Source of the DNA: Comamonas odontotermitis
GTDB lineage: Bacteria; Pseudomonadota; Gammaproteobacteria; Burkholderiales; Burkholderiaceae_C
Assembly (NCBI RefSeq): GCF_014207855.1
Contig: NZ_JACHKZ010000002.1
Location: 214,728-278,727 of the forward strand
Direction: 5' to 3'
Length of the DNA stretch: 64,000 nucleotides
Within the stretch, counting starts at the first letter, position 1. Each line of letters starts with the position of its first letter. The notes beneath the pieces are model-generated. The model was not told where the DNA came from. It did no database searches and was given only the letters and a program-made list of their open reading frames with translations. This document shows positions 8,458-16,713 of the stretch, one piece after another. A program made the translations under genes and the position numbers.

Positions 8458-9351
8458 TCAGCGGACCGTGGCGGTCGCCTGCATGGTGAGCCAGCCTTCA
8501 TGGTCATGCGCCCACAGCTTGATGGTCTTGCCATCGGGCTGCGGCTGGCCCAGCACGGTGAAGGGGTGCAGGTCAAAGGTCGGGCGAACCGCCTTGAATG
8601 AAAAATCCGTCAGCACCGCGCCCGGCGCATTGCGGCGCAGCAGATCCACCAGCAAGGTCGCAATCAGCGGGCCATGCACGATGAGGCCGGGATAGCCCTC
8701 CTCCTGCGTCACATATGTGCGGTCGTAGTGGATGCGGTGGCCATTGAAGGTGAGTGCCGAATAGCGGAACAGCATCACCGGATCGGCGTTGACCTCGCGC
8801 TTCCATGCCGCCACGGTTTCGGCAGCGGCAGGCTGCGGCACGGGATCGGTCGGCAATGCGGCTGCGCGGTAGACGATGTCATGCTCTTCAGTCAGCGCCA
8901 CACCGCGCTCATTGCGGTATTCGTGCTGCACCAGCACGAACAGCAACTCCCCGGAGCGGCCCACCTTGTGGTCCACCGAAGCAATGCGCGAGACGCGCTC
9001 TACGTTCTGGCCAATCTGAATGGGGTTGTCCGCATTCCAGTGCAGGCGTCCGCCCGCCCACATGCGACGCGGCAGGGGTACCGGTGGCAGAAAGCCGCCG
9101 CGCGCCGGATGGCCGTCGGGCCCGAGCAGGCTTTGGCGGGCCATGGGCAGAAAATTCGCCCAGTGCCACAGCGGCGGCAGTGGATCGCCAGCCTGGGGTG
9201 GCGCGTCATCGCGGTCCAGGGTGGCCGACAGGCCAGCCACCGGTGCGGCGGCAATCAGGTCGTGCAGGGATTCGGATTTTCCGATCCAGCTTTGCAGGTG
9301 CGCCACTTGCGCAGGCGTCAGCGCGGCAGCGGATGAAAGGGTTTGCGACAT
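8458..9351 (-). CDS. MaoC-like hydratase, mesaconyl-C4-CoA/itaconyl-CoA hydratase type (FAS1-like dehydratase)
   Basis: 297 residues starting at MSQTLSS (ATG 9351); a longer frame exists but lacks the family start. The double-hotdog fold is suggested by PLPPLWHWANFL, GGFLPPVPLPRRMWAGGRL, LTEEHDIVYR, LFRYSALTFNGHRIHYD and GYPGLIVHGPLIATLL. This set is typical of fungal Htd2-like and mesaconyl-C4-CoA hydratase-like proteins. It is the first gene of the minus arm. With a CitE-like lyase in the same operon, hydration of mesaconyl- or itaconyl-CoA to citramalyl-CoA is an attractive reading, but the substrate is not proven by sequence. Confidence 0.82.
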   Translation of the reverse strand: MSQTLSSAAALTPAQVAHLQSWIGKSESLHDLIAAAPVAGLSATLDRDDAPPQAGDPLPPLWHWANFLPMARQSLLGPDGHPARGGFLPPVPLPRRMWAGGRLHWNADNPIQIGQNVERVSRIASVDHKVGRSGELLFVLVQHEYRNERGVALTEEHDIVYRAAALPTDPVPQPAAAETVAAWKREVNADPVMLFRYSALTFNGHRIHYDRTYVTQEEGYPGLIVHGPLIATLLVDLLRRNAPGAVLTDFSFKAVRPTFDLHPFTVLGQPQPDGKTIKLWAHDHEGWLTMQATATVR

Positions 9352-9644
9352 GGTGGCACTGTCGCAGGCTCTGCGGGCCAAAGCAATCACAGAAATTGGA
9401 ACGCATCCTTTTGCGGGCACGAAGACGAAGGGTTAGCCCGTATTCCACGCCACCGGCCAGCCTCAGGCGGAAGAGCCGCTCTCGAAAGACAGCCGCTGCG
9501 CGCCATACGCGAGCGTGGCCACCCGTTTTTGAACCCGCGGTTTCAGTTTGCCTAAGGGCTTCCTCTGGATTTGCGAATTGGCAAGCCGGTTTTTGAAGAG
9601 CATCCTCGGAGGCACTCCATAAACACAGATCCAAGGAAACAGAC
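9352..9644. promoter_or_regulatory. Divergent control region of the catabolic island
   Basis: This 293-bp gap holds the promoters of both arms. I see no convincing sigma-70 pair and no clear long palindrome. The 9-mer GTTTTTGAA occurs twice on the plus strand (9525 and 9589, 64 bp apart). The plus arm has an AAGGA ribosome-binding site before the ATG at 9645. No regulator gene is adjacent. Confidence 0.5.
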
Positions 9645-10559
9645 ATGTCCCAAATGCTCGAAGGCAAAATCGTCATCGTCACCGGCTCCGGCGGCGGCAT
9701 TGGCCGCGATATGGCGCTGGCCATGGCCAAGGAGGGTGCGAAAGTCGTGATCAACGACATCGGCACCTCGACCAGTGGCGAAGGCCATGACGACGGCCCC
9801 GCGCAAAAAGTGGTCAACGAGATCAAGGCCGCTGGCGGCGAGGCCGTGGCCAACACCGACAGCGTCTCCGACGCCAACGCCGCAGCCCGCATCGTCCAGT
9901 GTGCGGTCGACACCTTTGGCAGGGTGGACGGCATCGTCAACAACGCCGGCATTCTGCGCGACCGCTTCTTTCACAAGATGAGCGTCGATGAATGGGATGC
10001 GGTGATCAAGGTGCACCTGTACGGCAGTTACTACGTGGCACGCGCTGCGGCCAACCACTTCAAGGAACAGGAAAGCGGCGCCATGGTGCACATGACCTCA
10101 ACCTCAGGACTCATCGGCAACCTGGGGCAGTCCAACTACGCGGCCGCCAAGCTGGGCATCGTGGCACTGTCCAAGAGCATCGCGCTCGACATGGCCAAGT
10201 TCAACGTGCGCAGCAACTGCATCTCGCCCTTTGCCTGGAGCCGCATGATCGGCTCGATCCCCACCGACACGCCCGAACAGCAGGCGCGTGTGGACAAGTT
10301 GAAGCAGATGACGCCCAACAAGATTGCGCCGCTGGCCGTGTACCTGCTGAGCGACCAGGCCAGGGATGTGAACGCGCAGGTGTTTGCGGTGCGCAATAAC
10401 GAAATCTTCCTGATGAGCCAGCCACGCCCGCTGCGCTCGGTGCACCAGGGCGAGGGCTGGACCCCCGAAGACATCGCCAGCCACGCCATACCCGCGCTGA
10501 AGTCGTCCTTTGTGCCCATGGAGCGTTCGCCAGAAGTCTTCAGCTGGGACCCGATCTGA
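9645..10559 (+). CDS. SDR-family 3-hydroxyacyl-CoA dehydrogenase-like oxidoreductase
   Basis: 304 residues. It shows the Rossmann motif TGSGGGIG (residues about 14-21), NNAG, a catalytic Ser in the TSTSGL segment and YAAAK. The extended insert after VVINDIGTSTSGEG and the C-terminal region resemble the dehydrogenase part of peroxisomal multifunctional enzyme 2 (HSD17B4). Such proteins oxidise 3-hydroxyacyl-CoA to 3-oxoacyl-CoA with NAD. It is the first gene of the plus arm, followed by a matching MaoC hydratase, as in the eukaryotic fusion. Substrate is inferred. Confidence 0.88.
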   Translation: MSQMLEGKIVIVTGSGGGIGRDMALAMAKEGAKVVINDIGTSTSGEGHDDGPAQKVVNEIKAAGGEAVANTDSVSDANAAARIVQCAVDTFGRVDGIVNNAGILRDRFFHKMSVDEWDAVIKVHLYGSYYVARAAANHFKEQESGAMVHMTSTSGLIGNLGQSNYAAAKLGIVALSKSIALDMAKFNVRSNCISPFAWSRMIGSIPTDTPEQQARVDKLKQMTPNKIAPLAVYLLSDQARDVNAQVFAVRNNEIFLMSQPRPLRSVHQGEGWTPEDIASHAIPALKSSFVPMERSPEVFSWDPI

Positions 10560-10632
10560 GTCCCACTGCTCCAGCCACGTTGCACCGCGCCTGGCGGCGC
10601 AACGCACCATCACAAACAGAGAGACAAGCACC

Positions 10633-11514
10633 ATGGCCATCCATTACCAGCAGCTCAAGAACCGTGTGTTCGAGCCGGTGCGCCAGCACTACACCCAGCG
10701 CGACACCATGCTCTACGCACTGAGCCTGGGCGTTGGCAACCACCCACTCGACACGACAAATCTGCCGCTGGTATACGAAGGCATGGACCAGCCACTGCAA
10801 GCCCTGCCCACGATGAGCTCGGTGCTGGGCTACCCCGGCTTCTGGATGAAGCAGGAGGACAGCGGCATCGACTGGGTCAGGCTGGTGCATGGCGAGCAGC
10901 GCACCACCATCCACCAGCCCGTACCGGTACAAGCCAAGGTGGTAGGCAAGACGCGGGTCACGCGCATCATCGACAAGGGCCCAGGCAAGGGCGCCATCGT
11001 GGTGAGCGAGCGCAGCCTCGAAGGTGAGGACGGCACACTCTACGCCACGCTGGAGCAAGTCACCTTCTGCCGTGGTGACGGCGGCTACAGCCAGGAATTG
11101 GGCGGCCAGCCCAGCGACGAATCGCTGCCCGCCCTTGCCGCCACGCCCGATACCGCTCCCCGGTGGACGTTCGAGCATCGCATCCGCCCCGAGGCCGCCC
11201 TGCTCTACCGCCTGATGGGCGACTACAACCCGCTGCATGCCGATCCGCGCGTGGCCCAGGCTGCCGGGTTTGAAAAACCCATTCTGCACGGCCTGGCCAC
11301 CTACGGGATGGTCGGCCATGCCTTGGTGATGACCGCTTGCGGCGGCGATGCCAGCCAACTGCGCAGCATCCATGCACGCTTCTCATCCCCCGTCTATCCG
11401 GGCGAGACACTGCGCACCGAAATCTGGCAGAGCGGCAAATCACTGCAGTTCCGCGCGCTGGTGGTGGAGCGCAATATCGTTGTGCTCAGCCACGGCAACG
11501 GCAGCGTGGCCTGA
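10633..11514 (+). CDS. MaoC family 2-enoyl-CoA hydratase (hydratase-2 type)
   Basis: 293 residues from the ATG at 10633 (MAIHYQQLKN), behind a purine-rich GAGACAAGCACC leader. The hydratase-2 motif is clear: YRLMGDYNPLHADPRVA, then GFEKPILHGLATYG. The Asp and His in it form the catalytic pair in known R-specific enoyl-CoA hydratases. An N-terminal hotdog half (LPTMSSVLGYPGFW) completes the double hotdog. It follows the SDR gene, reproducing the hydratase/dehydrogenase pairing of multifunctional enzyme 2. The stop overlaps the next start by one base (TGATG). Confidence 0.9.
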   Translation: MAIHYQQLKNRVFEPVRQHYTQRDTMLYALSLGVGNHPLDTTNLPLVYEGMDQPLQALPTMSSVLGYPGFWMKQEDSGIDWVRLVHGEQRTTIHQPVPVQAKVVGKTRVTRIIDKGPGKGAIVVSERSLEGEDGTLYATLEQVTFCRGDGGYSQELGGQPSDESLPALAATPDTAPRWTFEHRIRPEAALLYRLMGDYNPLHADPRVAQAAGFEKPILHGLATYGMVGHALVMTACGGDASQLRSIHARFSSPVYPGETLRTEIWQSGKSLQFRALVVERNIVVLSHGNGSVA

Positions 11515-12779
11515 TGCCCGCCCCAGGCCGCCAGATCGCGCTGGCAGATTTGGACTTGGCGCAATTCATCCGCGCGGGCGACTCCATCGTCTGGGGACAA
11601 TCGGCAGCCGAGCCGCTGTCGCTGATGCAGGCTTATGTGGCGCAACGCCATCGCTTTGCCAGAACATGCGTTTTTCTGGGCATTGGCGGCAGTGCCACCC
11701 TGCAGCCCGAGCATGCTGATGCCATCGACATGACAGGCTATGCCGCAGGTGGCTCGCACCGCACTCTGGGCATGGCGGGAGTGCTCGATCCCGTGCCCTG
11801 CCACTATTCGCAGATTCCGCTTCTGATCGCCAGCCGCAGTATTGCGGTGGACGTCGTGTTTGTGCAGGTATCACCCCCCAATGATGCTGGCGAGTGCAGT
11901 CTGGGCCTGGCACACGACTACATGGCTGCAGCCATGCGCAGTGCTCGCTGCGTGATTGCCGAGGTCAATGTCGATGTACCCTGGGTGCATGGCGCAACGT
12001 TGCGCCTCGATAAGGTCGATGCCTGGGTTCAGAGCGACCAGCCCGTGGTGGACGTGCCCGCAGGCAAATCCGGTGACGCCGAAACCGCCATTGCCCGGCA
12101 TATCGCCAGCCGCATTGAGGACGGAGCTACCCTGCAGCTTGGCATTGGCAACCTGCCCGATGCGGTGCTGCAGGCGCTGCACGGACACCGCAACCTGGGC
12201 CTGCACAGCGGCACCATCGGTGACAGGGTTGCAGATCTGGCCGAGGCTGGCGTCATTACCAACACCCACAAGGGCATCGACGCCGGCGTGAGCGTGACCG
12301 GGCTGTTGATGGGAACCGCGCGCACCCGTCGCTGGGCCCATCGCAACCCCGCACTACGCATTGCCAGCACCGACTACACCCACAGTGCCCGCGTGCTGGG
12401 GCAGATCAACAAGCTGGTGGCCATCAACGCCGCGATCGAGGTGGACCTGACCGGTCAGATCAACGCCGAGGTGGTAGCTGGCCAGTACCTGGGTGCCGTG
12501 GGCGGCGCCATGGATTTTCTACGCGCTGCCGCCATCAGCCCCGGCGGGCTGCCGATCGTGGCGCTGCCTGCCACCGCACGGGGGCAGTCGCGCATTGTCG
12601 CTCGGCTGTCCGGCCCGGTATCGACGCCGCGCGCCGATGCCGGCCTGATCGTTACCGAACACGGCGTGGCCGACCTGCGTGGCCTGAGCCTTTCCGGGCG
12701 CATGCAGGCCATGCTGGCCATTGCAGCGCCAGAACACAGAGACACATTGAGCGCCAGCGCTCGACAGTATTTCGCCTAA
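11514..12779 (+). CDS. Acetyl-CoA hydrolase/CoA-transferase (Cat1/4-hydroxybutyrate CoA-transferase superfamily)
   Basis: 421 residues from the ATG at 11514, which overlaps the hydratase stop. It shows GIGNLPDAVL, LAEAGVITN, AINAAIEVDLTGQINAEVV, GAVGGAMDFLRAA and VTEHGVADLRGLSL, so it belongs to the superfamily. At residues 231-233 it has HSG where 4-hydroxybutyrate and butyryl CoA-transferases have HTE with the catalytic Glu. It may use another residue, act as a hydrolase, or have lost transferase activity. Its operon place suggests CoA exchange or release for a pathway intermediate. Confidence 0.84.
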   Translation: MPAPGRQIALADLDLAQFIRAGDSIVWGQSAAEPLSLMQAYVAQRHRFARTCVFLGIGGSATLQPEHADAIDMTGYAAGGSHRTLGMAGVLDPVPCHYSQIPLLIASRSIAVDVVFVQVSPPNDAGECSLGLAHDYMAAAMRSARCVIAEVNVDVPWVHGATLRLDKVDAWVQSDQPVVDVPAGKSGDAETAIARHIASRIEDGATLQLGIGNLPDAVLQALHGHRNLGLHSGTIGDRVADLAEAGVITNTHKGIDAGVSVTGLLMGTARTRRWAHRNPALRIASTDYTHSARVLGQINKLVAINAAIEVDLTGQINAEVVAGQYLGAVGGAMDFLRAAAISPGGLPIVALPATARGQSRIVARLSGPVSTPRADAGLIVTEHGVADLRGLSLSGRMQAMLAIAAPEHRDTLSASARQYFA

Positions 12780-12804
12780 CGCTATCAGAATCGAGGAGAC
12801 AAGC

Positions 12805-14001
12805 ATGCGCAAAGCAGCCATCGTGACCCCATTGCGAACCCCCGTAGGCACCTACGGCGGTAGTCTGCGCCCCGTATCGGTGGAAGAACTGGCCGCCACC
12901 ACGGTACGCGCCGTGTTGGACAGAAGCGGCATCGACCCCAGCCGTATCGACGATGTGGTGTTTGCCCAATCGTACGCCAGCAGTGAAACGCCATGCGTGG
13001 GCCGCTGGGCCGCATTGCAGGCAGGCCTGCCGGTGGAGGTACCCGGCATGCAGCTGGACCGCCGCTGCGGCGGCGGTCTACAGGCCGTGGTAACCGCCTG
13101 CATGATGGTGCAGAGTGGCGCTGCCGATGTGGTGATTGCGGGCGGCGTGGAAAGCATGAGCAACATCGAGTACTACACCACCGACCTGCGCTGGGGCAAG
13201 CGTGCCGGCAATGTGACCATGTACGACCGACTCGACCGGGGCCGCGAGCGCTCGCAGCCGGTGGAGCGCTTTGGCGCCATCTCCGGCATGATCGAAACGG
13301 CAGAGAATCTGGCGCGCGACTATGGCATCAGCCGGGAGGCTGCCGATGCGTTTGCTGTGCGCAGCCACCAGCGCGCTGCTGCCGCCTGGGAATCGGGCCG
13401 CTTCAACGCTGAGGTGGTACCCGTGAGCGTTCCGCAAAAAAAAGGCGACCCCAAGCTGTTTGAATGCGATGAAGGCTTCCGCGCAGACGCATCGATGGAC
13501 AGCCTGGGCAAACTGCGCGCGCTGATGAAGGGCGGCACCGTCACTGCGGGCAATGCCAGCCAGCAGAACGACGCCTCGGCGGCCTGCCTGATCGTGGCGG
13601 AAGACAAGCTCCAGGAGCTGAACCTGACCCCCATGGCCAGTCTGGTGGGTTGGGCCGTTGCGGGCTGCGAGCCATCACGCATGGGCATTGGCCCGGTGCC
13701 TGCCGTCAAAAAGCTGCTGGCCAAGCTGGGCCTGTCCATGCAAGACATGGATCTGGTCGAAATCAATGAGGCCTTTGCCTGCCAGGTGCTGGCTGTGCTG
13801 CAGGGCCTGGAATGGGATGACCACGATCGCCTGAACGTGAATGGATCGGGCATATCGCTGGGTCACCCCATCGGGGCAACTGGCGTACGCATTCTTGCCA
13901 CCTTGCTGCATGAGCTGGAACGCCGCAAGGGCCGCTACGGGCTTGAGACCATGTGCATCGGCGGCGGCCAGGGGATTGCCGCAGTCTTCGAGCGGTATTG
14001 A
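12805..14001 (+). CDS. Thiolase (acetyl-CoA C-acyltransferase)
   Basis: 398 residues. The nucleophilic Cys is at residue 88 (LDRRCGGGLQAV), the C-terminal motifs are NGSGISLGHPIGATG (catalytic His) and CIGGGQGIAAV (second Cys), and NEAFA is present. All thiolase catalytic residues are therefore in place. It has a GAGGAG ribosome-binding site 9 nt before the ATG. It ends the beta-oxidation-like set in this arm by cleaving a 3-oxoacyl-CoA to acetyl-CoA (or propionyl-CoA) plus a shortened acyl-CoA. Confidence 0.93.
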   Translation: MRKAAIVTPLRTPVGTYGGSLRPVSVEELAATTVRAVLDRSGIDPSRIDDVVFAQSYASSETPCVGRWAALQAGLPVEVPGMQLDRRCGGGLQAVVTACMMVQSGAADVVIAGGVESMSNIEYYTTDLRWGKRAGNVTMYDRLDRGRERSQPVERFGAISGMIETAENLARDYGISREAADAFAVRSHQRAAAAWESGRFNAEVVPVSVPQKKGDPKLFECDEGFRADASMDSLGKLRALMKGGTVTAGNASQQNDASAACLIVAEDKLQELNLTPMASLVGWAVAGCEPSRMGIGPVPAVKKLLAKLGLSMQDMDLVEINEAFACQVLAVLQGLEWDDHDRLNVNGSGISLGHPIGATGVRILATLLHELERRKGRYGLETMCIGGGQGIAAVFERY

Positions 14002-14101
14002 GCCCTATGGTGCAGCGCACCTGTTGCACAAAACCCACCCGCATTCAAGGCCCGGTGCAGTACCCGCCTTGCGTGATCGAGCAGATTTAAGGAGACAAAA
14101 C

Positions 14102-15088
14102 ATGACTACCCTCTCTCGCCGCAGCCTGCTGGCTGCTACCGCCATTGCCTGTGCTGCATTTGCCGTCAGCGGCGCTGCGCATGCCCAAGGCTCGGGGGCG
14201 CCTGTGCGCCTGCTCGTGGGCTACTCTGCGGGCGGCCCGGTGGACCAGGGAGCACGCCTTTTTGCCATTGCGCTGTCCAAGGAACTCGGCCAGACCGTGG
14301 TCGTCGAGAACAAGACTGGCGCCAACGCCACCCTGGCGGGCAGCGAAGTGGTGCGCGCCAAGCCTGACGGCCTGACACTGTGGTTTGCCGCCAGCCCCAC
14401 CATCACCATCAGCCCCAATGTGATGAGCAAGATGCAGTTCGACCCTGCCAAGGATCTGACGCCGATTGCGCCGATCCTGAGCTACTACAACGTGCTCGTC
14501 GTCAACAACGATCAGCCTTTCAAGAATACGCAGGAGCTGGTCGCGTACGCCAAGGCCCACCCCGGCAAGCTCAACTATGCGTCAGCCGGCGTCGGTGGCT
14601 CCAACCACCTGGGCGCGCTGCTGTTTGCCAAGCGCAGCGGCATCGAGATGAACCATGTGCCCTACAAAGGCAATGCCCCGGCGATGACCGATGTCATCGG
14701 CGGCCAGATCAACATGATGCTCGACATCATCAGCACGGCCAGCACCTACATCCACAGCGGCAAGGTGCGCGCCATTGCCGTCACCTCACCACAGCGCAAC
14801 CCTTCGCTCCCCAACGTTCCCACGTTTGCCGAAAGCGGTATCGAGGGCCTCAAAGGCTTTGATGTGGGCGGCTGGTACGGAGTGTATGGCCCCAAGAACA
14901 TGCCCGCCGATCTGACCGCCAAGCTCAACAAGGCCACCAATGCCGCGCTGGCGCAGCCCGAGCTCAAGGCCAAGTACAAGGATCTGGGCTATGACGAATG
15001 GGTAGGCGGCCCCGAAAAGCTGGCCGAGCGCGCCGCCCAGGAGCGGCAGATGTGGTCCACCGTGACCCAGGGCATTGTGATTGACTGA
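14102..15088 (+). CDS. Bug/TctC-family substrate-binding protein
   Basis: 328 residues from the ATG at 14102 with an AGGAG site. The N-terminus LSRRSLLAATAIACAAFAVSGAAHA looks like a signal peptide with a twin-arginine-like start. Typical motifs follow: VRLLVGYSAGGPVDQGARLFA, VVENKTGANATLAG, YKGNAPAMTDVIGGQINMM and PNVPTFAESG. It is the second receptor of this type in the island. It is encoded between the thiolase and ligase genes, so the two arms may import related or different acids. Membrane subunits are absent here. Confidence 0.91.
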   Translation: MTTLSRRSLLAATAIACAAFAVSGAAHAQGSGAPVRLLVGYSAGGPVDQGARLFAIALSKELGQTVVVENKTGANATLAGSEVVRAKPDGLTLWFAASPTITISPNVMSKMQFDPAKDLTPIAPILSYYNVLVVNNDQPFKNTQELVAYAKAHPGKLNYASAGVGGSNHLGALLFAKRSGIEMNHVPYKGNAPAMTDVIGGQINMMLDIISTASTYIHSGKVRAIAVTSPQRNPSLPNVPTFAESGIEGLKGFDVGGWYGVYGPKNMPADLTAKLNKATNAALAQPELKAKYKDLGYDEWVGGPEKLAERAAQERQMWSTVTQGIVID

Positions 15089-15178
15089 AGCGTGACCGGC
15101 GGCGCGGCGGTGTATTCGTCTGGTGTCACGGATAGGCCGCCTGCCTGAGGAAGGTGTTGAGAGAAAAGAGTAGAACCG

Positions 15179-16684
15179 ATGGTAGACCGTATTCATGAAC
15201 TGCTGGACCGCTGGCTGCAGGAGGCGCCTGACCGTCCCTTCATCCATCTGCCCAATCGCACCCTGAGCTATTCCGATCTCGGGCGGTTGGTGGATGCGCT
15301 GGAAGCCGAGCTGCGCAGCCAACAGGTGCGCCCCGGCGACCGCGTGCTGGTCGTCGCCGAAAACTGCCCTGAGCATGCCGCCCTGCTGCTGGCCACCAGC
15401 CGCGTGGGCGCCTGGGCCTGCGGCGTGAATGCGCGTATGGCGCCGGGTGAGGTGCGCGCCTTTGCCGACAAGGCCGATGCCCGCATCATCTACTTCACCG
15501 ACCGCGTCTCCAAAGCCGCAGCTGCGCATGGCGAACGCTTTGGCGTCACGCCTTCGTGCGTGCCGGGTCTGGCGCACAGCGCCGTGTTTGCCAATGCTCG
15601 GCCCGAGCCCGAGCCCATGGGCAATCCGGTGGCGGCCATCATCTTCACGTCCGGCACCACGGGTGCGCCCAAGGGCGTGATGATGAGCCACCGAGGCGTG
15701 GCGCACTTTGCGCGCGTGTCGGCGCAATCGCGCCAGCTGGGTCCGCAGGACAAGGTCTACGCCTTTGTGCCGATGACCCATATCTTTGGCCTGGGCACCG
15801 TGCTGCTGGCATCACTGCATGCGGGTGCGGCGCTAGAGATGCGCAGCCAGTTCGAGCCCGCCGACCTGATCGACGCACTGGCCCACCACGGTATCACCCA
15901 GCTGCAAGGCCCGCCTACCCTGTTTGCACGCCTGCTGCAGTACTGCGAACAGCAGGGAATCAGCCGCCCCGCAGCCCCCCAACTGCGCTATCTGTACACC
16001 GGCGCGGGGCCGCTCGATCTAGTGCTCAAGCAGAAAGTGGAAGCGCTGTTCGGCCAGACGCTGCACCATGGCTACGCCATGAGTGAATACGCGGGATCGC
16101 TGCATCTGACTCGACTCGAAGAAGCACGCAGCGATACCAGCGCCGGCTATTGCATCGAAGGGGCGGAGCTGAAGATTGTGGACCCGAACACTGGTGCTGC
16201 CCTACCATGTGGCGAGCGTGGCGAAATATGGGTTCGCGGCACAGGCCTGATGCCCGGTTATTTCCGCGATGCCGAGGCCACAGCAACCGCACTGCGCGAC
16301 GGCGGCTGGTATGCCACCGGCGACCTGGGCGAGCTGCACGCCGATGGAGCGCTGTTTGTGGTGGGGCGCCTCAAGGAGATGATCATCCGTTCGGGCTTCA
16401 ACGTCTACCCCAGCGAGGTCGAGCATGCGCTGCACAGCTTCCCGGGTATCCAGCGCGCAGCCGTGGTGGGCCAGAAAGAGGCCGACGGCAACGAAGCAGT
16501 GATCGCCTTCATCGTGCAGGACACCGCGCACCCGCCAGATGCCGATGCCCTGCAGGCACACCTGCGCGAACACCTGGCGCCCTACAAGCGCCCTGCTCGC
16601 ATCATTGCTATCGATGATCTGCCCGTCAATGCCAACGGCAAGGTCATGAAGCGCGAGCTGCAGGCTCGCCTGGAATCATCTTGA
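15179..16684 (+). CDS. AMP-binding acyl-CoA synthetase
   Basis: 501 residues of the ANL superfamily. The AMP/phosphate-binding loop FTSGTTGAPKGVM, the motif GYAMSEYAGS, the hinge region YATGDLGEL, and the C-terminal Lys in NANGKVMKRELQ are all present. The enzyme ligates a carboxylic acid to CoA using ATP. It closes the plus arm and would supply the CoA ester for the dehydrogenase, hydratase and thiolase steps. Substrate cannot be read from the sequence; the set as a whole would fit a medium-chain, branched or ring-derived acid. Confidence 0.91.
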   Translation: MVDRIHELLDRWLQEAPDRPFIHLPNRTLSYSDLGRLVDALEAELRSQQVRPGDRVLVVAENCPEHAALLLATSRVGAWACGVNARMAPGEVRAFADKADARIIYFTDRVSKAAAAHGERFGVTPSCVPGLAHSAVFANARPEPEPMGNPVAAIIFTSGTTGAPKGVMMSHRGVAHFARVSAQSRQLGPQDKVYAFVPMTHIFGLGTVLLASLHAGAALEMRSQFEPADLIDALAHHGITQLQGPPTLFARLLQYCEQQGISRPAAPQLRYLYTGAGPLDLVLKQKVEALFGQTLHHGYAMSEYAGSLHLTRLEEARSDTSAGYCIEGAELKIVDPNTGAALPCGERGEIWVRGTGLMPGYFRDAEATATALRDGGWYATGDLGELHADGALFVVGRLKEMIIRSGFNVYPSEVEHALHSFPGIQRAAVVGQKEADGNEAVIAFIVQDTAHPPDADALQAHLREHLAPYKRPARIIAIDDLPVNANGKVMKRELQARLESS

Positions 16685-16713
16685 CACGATGAGGACCATC
16701 GCGGCCCGCGCTT

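Noticed and set aside
7120..8601. 493-codon plus-strand open frame
   Set aside because: Antisense to the acyl-CoA dehydrogenase with clear motifs on the minus strand; no ribosome site and no recognisable domain.
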